DNA from: Leptodontidium sp. MPI-SDFR-AT-0119
Taxonomy: Eukaryota > Ascomycota > Leotiomycetes > Helotiales > Leptodontidiaceae
Reading direction: 5' to 3'
Assembly: GCA_020726505.1 (NCBI GenBank)
Contig: JAHLEZ010000004.1
Coordinates: forward strand, 744,001-808,000
Length of the DNA: 64,000 nt
The translations under genes were made by a program, and so were the position numbers. Each line of letters starts with the position of its first letter. The stretch's first letter is position 1. The notes beneath the pieces are model-generated. The model saw only the letters and a program-made list of their open reading frames with translations. It was not told the origin of the DNA and did not search any database. Of this stretch, positions 55,921-64,000 are shown piece after piece.

Positions 55921-57778
55921 ATGGCAGATCTCGCCATCAACAAACCACCTGCATATCTCGGCTCAAGCGAGATCCAGAAACACTCGCACGAAGACGATTG
56001 CTGGATCATCGTCCATTCAAAAGTCTACGACGTTTCAGACTTCCACAAAGAACACCCCGGCGGATCAAATATCATAATGAGATACGCGGGTGGTGACGCG
56101 ACAGCGGCATATGATGAGATACACGCTCCTGGGATCATCGAGGATGCATTGCCACGTGATCGATTCCTCGGTCTTGTGCATGAATCTGAGATGAAGAAAC
56201 TGAATACAGAAGAAAACTCAGACTCAAGCGACAGAGGGATAGATGAGAGAGTACAAATACACCCCTCCTCAAACACAGCAATATCACCCCTCCCCATCGC
56301 TCCCTCTCAAGCCCAGCAGGGGATATACACCAAACCCCTCCTCCAAAGTCTCATCTCGACCCACGATTTCGAAGACGTAGCCCGGCATCTGTTCACCAAA
56401 AAAGCATTCGCATTTTACAGCTCCGCAGCCACGGACCTCGTGACGCATAACCTCAACTCGTCGTACTACCGACAGATCCTCCTGCGGCCGCGCGTGCTAA
56501 GGAATGTAAAGGAAGTGAGTATAAAGAGAAGGATATTGGGGTGTGAGAGCTCGGCGCCTTTTTTTGTGAGTCCGGCTGCGATGGCGAGGTTGGCGCATCC
56601 CGATGGGGAGATGGCGCTTGCGAGGGGGTGTGCGGGGGAGGGGATTATTCAGGTTGTATGTTTTGCCGTTTTTTTACTACCTTGGTTTTGCCTAAGCTCG
56701 GTGGGAGGGAAGGCGGAGAGAATCTCGGAGAAAGGTGGAAGTTACTTGAAGCCAGAAAACGAAAAAGAGGGGGGGTGGGGAAGTGATGTACGTGCTGACG
56801 ATGGATGTATGTGTAGATTTCATCCAACGCCTCATACCCGCTTGAGAGCATCGTGAAGGCTGGACGTCCAGGCCAGCCATTCTTCCTCCAACTATACGTC
56901 AACACGGATCGTGACAAGTCCGCACAACTGCTCGTCAAAGCACGCGAACTAGGCATCAAAGCCATTTTCGTGACTGTGGATGCACCCGTCCCAGGCAAGC
57001 GAGAGGCAGACGAGCGGATCGCGGCAGAGAACAATGTTGTATCAGCAATCAGTGGCGCGAGAGCGCATAACGATAAGAAGGGCGGCGGGATGGGAAGGTT
57101 GATGGCTAAGTATGTGGATAGTGGACTTTGTTGGGAGGATGTGAGGTGGATCAGGGAGACGAGCGGGTTGCCGGTTGTGTTAAAGGGGGTGCAGTGTGCG
57201 ATGGATGCAAGGTTGGCTGTGGAGTATGGTGTTCAGGGAATTATGTTGAGTAACCATGGAGGAAGGTCTTTAGACACGTAAGTTGTAGTTTGGTTGTTTG
57301 GAAGTCTTGTCTATTGTTGGGCGAGGGAGATGCTGATGTGTTGTGTTGTGGTATAGATCACCACCTTCGATTCTTACACTTTTAGAACTTCATAGATCAG
57401 CCCCGGAAGTCTTCTCCAAGCTCGAGATATATGCCGACGGCGGTATTATGCGCGGGACTGACGTGGTGAAGGCCCTGGCCTTGGGGGCGACAGCTGTTGG
57501 AATCGGAAGACCGTACTTGTATTCTTTGGCGTACGGTGCGGAAGGAGTGGAACACTTGACTTCGAGTGAGTTGCTTTTTTTGCTGCTGGGATTACTTACG
57601 CCTGCTAACACTCTGGACAGTCTTGAAGGATGAACTAGTCACTTCACTGAAGCTGTGTGGGGTTACCGATATTGACCAGCTGCATCCAGGGATGCTGAAT
57701 ACTGGGGCTGTGGATCATATGGTGTTGGACGATGGTCAGCATCCGTACATAACATGGAAACCGAAATCGATGTTATAG
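55921..57778 (+). CDS. Flavocytochrome b2-type L-2-hydroxyacid (lactate) dehydrogenase
   Basis: Four exons: 55921-56652, 56817-57277, 57357-57565, 57621-57778; 519 residues. Residues 13-90 are a cytochrome b5 domain with haem ligands His45 (HPGG) and His68. The FMN-binding 2-hydroxyacid dehydrogenase barrel runs from about 150: [46 protein letters not shown] (active His391), [27 protein letters not shown]. The enzyme oxidises L-lactate or a similar 2-hydroxyacid and passes electrons via haem to cytochrome c. Yeast Cyb2 has a long mitochondrial presequence; here at most 17 extra residues (from 55870) could serve, so the location is uncertain. It may oxidise the end product of the pathway encoded next to it. 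Confidence 0.92.
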
Positions 57779-58093
57779 ATGAACGAATGTCGAGGAGTCG
57801 AATACAAGTCCTAGTTACGGTATTAGCTCGTTGCATAGATAGATCATGAAGCACGCAAGCTTTACCTTGCAAGGATATTTAGAGACCAAAAGTTTCCTAG
57901 TTGCGAAGAGTAATGAACCTTTCTTTTGAGAATAGGAGGACTTATCAAGTGCATTGACAACACGTGTGAGCAACCACACCTCCTGTACGCGTGTATTCCA
58001 TTAAATATCAGAATGCTACATTCCCTCTGTGCAGTCTAAGTGTATTCATACCCATTCCTCCGTGCCGAGCAAATTTTCGCAATCTCAACTCCC
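57779..58093. other. Convergent intergenic
   Basis: 3' flanks only; marks the edge between the catabolic cluster and the second BTB run. Confidence 0.6.
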
Positions 58094-58859
58094 TCATTTG
58101 CTACTATGCCCCTCTAGTGAAATATGAAGCTCCGATACCTCTGGTACCTTCATCTTGAACTCCTCCGGCAGGGTATCGTAATGCTTCCGATAAACATCCA
58201 CCATCTTAGAATTCATCCACTTCGTCGTAATTCCCGAGCTCAAACGAATCCAAGGCTCTGAGCCCCAGATCATAGAACCAACCAAGATTTCCTTAATCTT
58301 GTCGCCGCCGACACATTTATTGTCCGCCAGCCACATGCACCTAGAGAAGGCCCCTTCTGTGACAACCGCACTCTCATCCGTCATAGCCCAGCGCAACAGA
58401 GAAATGATATCGTTCTGCAACTTTAGCATCGCAAAGACATTCGCCATATCGTACAGCTCAACCATGAGATCAACCCGGAAGTCCTTCTTATCATGCTCGA
58501 TGGTCTGGAAGTACAGCCAATTGACGAGCAAACCGAAGACATGGGGGTCGGTGTTCTCTAAGACCATCTTGTGCGTTAATGCTTCAGTGGAAGTACCGCT
58601 GAAAGCGCCGGCGAAGAATTTCGAGTAGTGACAGATGAAACCTTTGTGGATGATGAATGTCTGGGGAGGAGGTGTGAGGCCTAGTGCGGTTTTGGTCTTG
58701 GCTTTGGCCGTGATGGTTACGATTGGCTGGGGAGAGCTTGGGAGATGTCAGGATTGCGCGTCTGTGTATGAATGGAGGCTTCGGTAGGACTTACGAGAGG
58801 GAGAGAATCTTGGGTTTGAATGCCTTTGATGGGCTGCAAGGTGAGCGTGGACTCGACAT
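58094..58859 (-). CDS. BTB/POZ-domain protein
   Basis: Two exons, 58859-58795 and 58736-58094, 58-nt intron (GTAAGT; acceptor CCAAG); 235 residues. Short Ser/Pro/Lys-rich start, then SPQPIVTITAK at the usual junction. BTB: FIIHKGFICHYSKFFAGAF, TEALTHKMVLEN, VFGLLVNWLYFQTI, LYDMANVFAMLKLQND. C-terminal helices end in EGHSSK. The HYSKFFAGAF motif is very close to the one scattered over frames in the pseudogene at 20.46 kb, so these two may be nearest relatives. No lesions. Confidence 0.85.
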
Positions 58860-59789
58860 GGTGGAATTTCTATCTTGTCAGCTTGCGAAGGAGAGAGGTG
58901 AGTAGAAAGGGAGACTGATACTGACGCTGATTCGTGATGAGAGAGCTATGAGAGCGACTGGTGGTTGGTGCCTGCGAGCGGAGCGTAAGGTTGAGTGGGT
59001 GAGTGGAGGTGGTAATTGGGTTGGGGATTTGTGGGGAAGAAAGAGAGTGTTGAAATGGAGATTACGCGAATGGTCGCCGCTTTACTCAGTCCCGGGCAGC
59101 TTGGGAATATATCGGCGGGCATCAATGGAGCAGCGTGGGATGTAAAAAACAAGAAACTTTGAAGCCTTCTGATTTTGGACTGGAAGGTCAGTAATCGTGG
59201 AATCGCAAAGGAGTAGGCTTGGTGCTGTTTCCCAAAGGTTAAAAACATCACCGGAGAATAGAAAGAAAGAGGCGATTGAGAGATAAAACATGAGTTGATT
59301 TTAAATTGACGAGACTGATGAAGGAACAGATCTGCTGCTACCAGCTCTACTCATCTAAGTTGAAAGAAATGATCAAAATCATGCGGGAAAGCCTTCAGGT
59401 GGACCTCCTCACCAGTTGATTGCAGTGGTCTGAGGTCTTTTGGGTTAAAACCCCTCCACAAATTGGCTGAGGAAATAGCTCTCCAAGAGATCTGCATAAG
59501 AGAGAGCAGAGATCCGTCCTTGCTTATATCCCACACCGAAAAACGGCTGTCCAGTTGCTTCTCCATACCCCTAGCAGCAGCCGTGGAGTACGTGAAAATA
59601 GGATCGCGTTCTCGAAATCCATGCCGGGATGTTGCCCACCCACCAATCCCGCCTAGCCTTGTTCCTTGATATCATGCAAGATAAATCCATGATATGTGCC
59701 GCCTTTATCTCCCCATCAAGCTTCCAGTCCAGCCATGGCCGACACTTCCTTGGGCGAAGTTCTGAAATAGCCAAAACCTTCTGAGCAAC
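58860..59789. other. Intergenic, nothing recognised
   Basis: Promoter of the 58-kb BTB gene and 3' flank of the next. Open frames of 65-100 codons are not supported. Confidence 0.5.
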
Positions 59790-60912
59790 TCATTCAGTGA
59801 GGTCGACTTCTGTCTTGACGGTAACATCGTAGATGGCGCTTTGCTTCAGTTGAGGGAATTGAAGATTCTTTGGCAGTCTGGAAACATTCTTGACCACTTC
59901 ACAGGTAAAGTCTGTCTGCATATCGTGTGGAAACGCCTCGAGCCACATTTTGACGTTCCTGACGGTAGGTATGAAGGACATCATCTTGTGTACGGCCAGC
60001 TTCTTCAGGACGCTATACTCTTTGGTCGAGTAGGCATGGTCGATAAACTGTTGCAGAATGTTATTGCGGCCGGCCGCAGGACCTTCGACTTGGGCTGATA
60101 CTAAGGGGATCAGCAGCTTCATTGCGTCGTTCTGAAGCTGTGAAACTCGCCAGACACTAGCACATGACCAGAGCTTGGCTAGGTCCATAAGGTCAGGCTC
60201 CGTGCCATCACACTCAATGACTTTCGTATAGAGCCATTGATTGAACATTCCAAACACTTTGACTTCGATGTCCTTGAGTATCATGATCTTAGTTTGACCT
60301 TCAATTCCGTGCTGGCGACTGAACGCATCTCTGAAGTAGGAAGAGTCGTGGCTAATCACGTCTAGATGAATAGAGAAGACTTGGCTCTCTTCCCCTATGT
60401 GTATCTGGACAAACTCGGACCCAGGTTTACTAACAGACCGAGAGTAAGTTTGATGTCTCGAGAAAAGCAGTTGGCAATTAAACTTACGAGAAGCATTTAG
60501 AGTGGTTCTTCTTCTTTGAACCCAAAGATGGATTGTTAGGACTTTCATTGCGCTTGGCAGGGACCTCAGCTCGTGCACGACTCTCGGCAGGCTGAGAGCC
60601 AGCTTCTTTTCGTGGGCTGCCTTCACTGTCTTGAAGTTGACCGACAGGACGTTGAAGGCGAACATCTTCCCGGCGGAGACGGCCTGCAGCAATTCTACGT
60701 GTTTGAGGGGATTCCATGGCTGCGAGAACATTTCTTGGTGTATTCGTTGAGTTGAACATACTGGAAGGCTTTGAGGTGTTAGTGGAAGATTGAGGAACTA
60801 TTGGTGGTCTGCCTTTTCGCTTGGGTGATGGCTTGATGAGCTCTGAGGAGTCGGAGTTGGTGGGTGAGTTATAAGATGAGGGGATGAAGGGACCGTCAGT
60901 CTGGCGGGACAT
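59790..60912 (-). CDS. BTB/POZ-domain protein with long N-terminus
   Basis: Two exons, 60912-60488 and 60429-59790, 58-nt intron; 354 residues, the longest paralogue. The first 141 residues are basic, Ser/Pro/Arg-rich (KRKGRPPIVP about residues 32-41, AT-hook-like), and end in SKKKNHSK; a nuclear location is likely. BTB: KPGSEFVQIHIGEE, FSIHLDVISHDSSYFRDAF, VFGMFNQWLYTKVI, LMDLAKLWSCASVWRVSQLQND. The C-terminal helical region (about 260-354) has no known motif. Intron position conserved with the other copies. No lesions. Confidence 0.85.
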
Positions 60913-61867
60913 TAGAGAGGAGAAATCTGTGGTTGTTGAAAGTTAGTTGAGGAGCCTGAGGAATTATCAAGGCTGTGGAACAAAATTGAATGATGAGTCA
61001 AGTAGTGGTGAATCCTGGGCGGTCGTGATGGAGAAGAGAAGTTATGAAGAAGTGAAAGCTTTTGAGACGAGGGGTAAACTGACCAGAGCTTCGACGCCCT
61101 GACTGATATGTTGGAGAACCTCGACTATTCCTTTTGTCGGGTCATATATTGGTGGCTAAGAGCTAGATGTAAACAAATTAAGAGTTGACTTGCTGCCGTG
61201 AGAAGAAAGATGAAGTAGAGAAGATGATGTTGTTGGGTAGAGGATTAGGAAGGTTGAGTGAAGGGGGAGGCCAGATAAGTAGGCCAGTAGCGAGAGGTCG
61301 GACCTTAGGAGCAACATCTCTCAAAGGTCACCAGAAGGAAGAAAGAGCGACTTAACGGACTCTTAAGCTGGCAAAATACAATCGAAAGGCAGGTAGCTGC
61401 TTGAGATACAGAATTCCTGTTTCAATTTTCACAAACAACAGGCAGACATTGGATTGCATGAGAAGTCAAGCTGTTGGATTAAATTACGAGATATCACAAA
61501 TCAACGACGTAATTCAACAGAGAAGTGAAGACAAAGCCGGGAAGTGGTTGAATAAATTGGTGACGAGCGCATCTTTAATGGTGCCAGAAACTTGGCTTGA
61601 GTTGAAATGGAAATGATCTTCACACCTCGGCCCCTCGATCGATAAAGTCATGCTCGGGAAGCTTTCGCCGCCATGCCTCGATTGGAATGCATGAAAGATG
61701 ATCTTCCGCTAAAGTCATGGTATAGCGGCTGTGAAACGCGCCCTCGCTCCTAATTGCACCGTGAACAAGGCTCGTGACGAAGAAGTCGGCGCCCGAAAAG
61801 GCTGAAGAGAAATGAACCTTTGTACAATAAGTAAGCGAGACTCAAGGCGAGCAAGAGAAGAAGACGG
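60913..61867. other. Intergenic, nothing recognised
   Basis: No supported gene; a 71-codon plus frame at 61401-61616 resembles nothing. Confidence 0.5.
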
Positions 61868-62647
61868 TCACTGACGTTTAAGTTCCCCAACCAAGAAACG
61901 GGACGTGCGGTTGAGTGGCCAGCTTCCAGAACCCCGAGTCTTCTCTGCGAGCCGCCGTACCACATCTTGGCAAAAGGCGATTGGAAATTCCTCGATCCGA
62001 TCTGCATAGGAGAGCTGGTGATATGGGAAGATGTCGAGGACCAATAGCTTGAGTTTGTGCTCTCCAGCTGGAGTAGAGAAGTAGATGTGTTTGATACAGG
62101 CGAGATAGTCATCGAATTGATCATCAGCAAGGCGACGATGCTCTGCGGTGACCGTCTCGAGCAAAACTTCAGGTTCAACCAGACGTTCACAAAGAACGCC
62201 GCTGGCGTAGTTTTGGAGAGCAGGCATTCGGAATCGTTCAGCTGCCATCCAAACTTTGACGAGGTTCTCCAGCGATGAGGCTTTGGAAGGTGAAGATGGG
62301 AATTCGAGGAAATAGAGCCACTGGTTGACGAGACCAAACGCCTCGCTGGTAATGTCCTCTAATTTCATAGTCTGTGTGGCTCCTTCGGCCAAAGAAGACC
62401 TGAATGCAGACTTGAAGTACGAGGAATGATGGGTAATGAGGGCCGTGTGGATGATGAAGTTTTGGGCGAATTTTCCTTGACCTGCGATGATTGTGACGAC
62501 GGGCTGAGGTTTTCTATTTTTGTGAGCCAGCCTATACCACAGCCTTGATAAGGGAACTAACGTGAAGTCCAGGATTGAACTTTCTGAAGCTGGGGATCCC
62601 TTCTTGGCCGGTCCTTGTCGAGTTCGAGGGACTTGAGTAGATGCCAT
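61868..62647 (-). CDS. BTB/POZ-domain protein
   Basis: Two exons, 62647-62562 and 62513-61868; 243 residues. The 48-nt intron (GTTAGT...AATAG) is open in frame, so an unspliced 259-residue form is possible, but splicing gives ILDFTKPQPVVTII, matching the MDFT/KPSALVTV junction of the 17.3-kb gene. BTB: NFIIHTALITHHSSYFKSAF, MKLEDITSEAFGLVNQWLYF, LVKVWMAAERFRMPALQN. C-terminal helices, ending in a basic Gln. No lesions. Third of a three-gene run on the same strand with the 58- and 60-kb genes. Confidence 0.85.
   Translation of the reverse strand: MASTQVPRTRQGPAKKGSPASESSILDFTLVPLSRLWYRLAHKNRKPQPVVTIIAGQGKFAQNFIIHTALITHHSSYFKSAFRSSLAEGATQTMKLEDITSEAFGLVNQWLYFLEFPSSPSKASSLENLVKVWMAAERFRMPALQNYASGVLCERLVEPEVLLETVTAEHRRLADDQFDDYLACIKHIYFSTPAGEHKLKLLVLDIFPYHQLSYADRIEEFPIAFCQDVVRRLAEKTRGSGSWPLNRTSRFLVGELKRQ

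Positions 62648-64000
<1,353 letters not shown>

Overview
The window comes from a nuclear chromosome of a filamentous ascomycete (Pezizomycotina). Evidence: genes carry several 45-100 nt introns with GTAAGT-type donors, CTAAC/CTAAT branch sites and CAG/TAG acceptors; the families present (Zn2Cys6 regulator, HET domain, 2EXR, PTH11-like rhodopsin-domain proteins, GMC oxidoreductase, fungal BTB proteins, wax-synthase-like acyltransferase) are typical of that group; and an AT-rich decayed transposon suggests RIP-like mutation. A leotiomycete is my guess only. All exon boundaries were derived by hand from reading frame and splice consensus, and frame sums were checked.

1-11.5 kb: a secreted-type GMC oxidoreductase (-), a rhodopsin-domain membrane protein (+), an acidic unknown protein (+), a wax-synthase-like membrane acyltransferase (+) and a small ML/NPC2-type lipid-binding protein (-). 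11.7-21 kb: a broken 2EXR gene, then a run of BTB/POZ paralogues (two intact, one with a single in-frame stop, one with two frameshifts). 21.3-25 kb: a RING-CH membrane E3 ligase (-) and a Fringe/GT31-like type II glycosyltransferase (+). 25.0-28.9 kb has no gene but holds ten copies of a motif around GAYKTGCAACARAA. 28.9-33.1 kb: a HET-domain pseudogene and a Gln/Ser-rich protein with a Cys cluster.

34.5-42.1 kb is a transposon-rich island: a decayed Tc1/mariner element with a 302-bp LTR-like insertion, ending about 80 bp before a BTB gene; a second rhodopsin-domain gene; and a composite of hAT transposase end, PIF1-type helicase fragment and a duplicated BTB gene 3' part.

42.5-57.8 kb looks like a catabolic gene cluster: MFS sugar transporter, aldo/keto reductase, an intracellular Asp-box (sialidase-fold) protein, a DHDPS/NAL-family aldolase, a Zn2Cys6 activator, a DenD-like NAD-dependent sugar-acid dehydrogenase/epimerase, a second aldo/keto reductase and a flavocytochrome b2-type 2-hydroxyacid dehydrogenase. 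Three head-to-head pairs share promoters. The simplest model is import of an acidic oligosaccharide or sugar acid, cleavage in the cell, retro-aldol cleavage, and reduction/oxidation of the short products; the substrate is not known from sequence.

58.1-62.6 kb holds three more intact BTB paralogues in a row (-). The window ends in the 5' part of the dolichol-phosphate mannosyltransferase gene (+).
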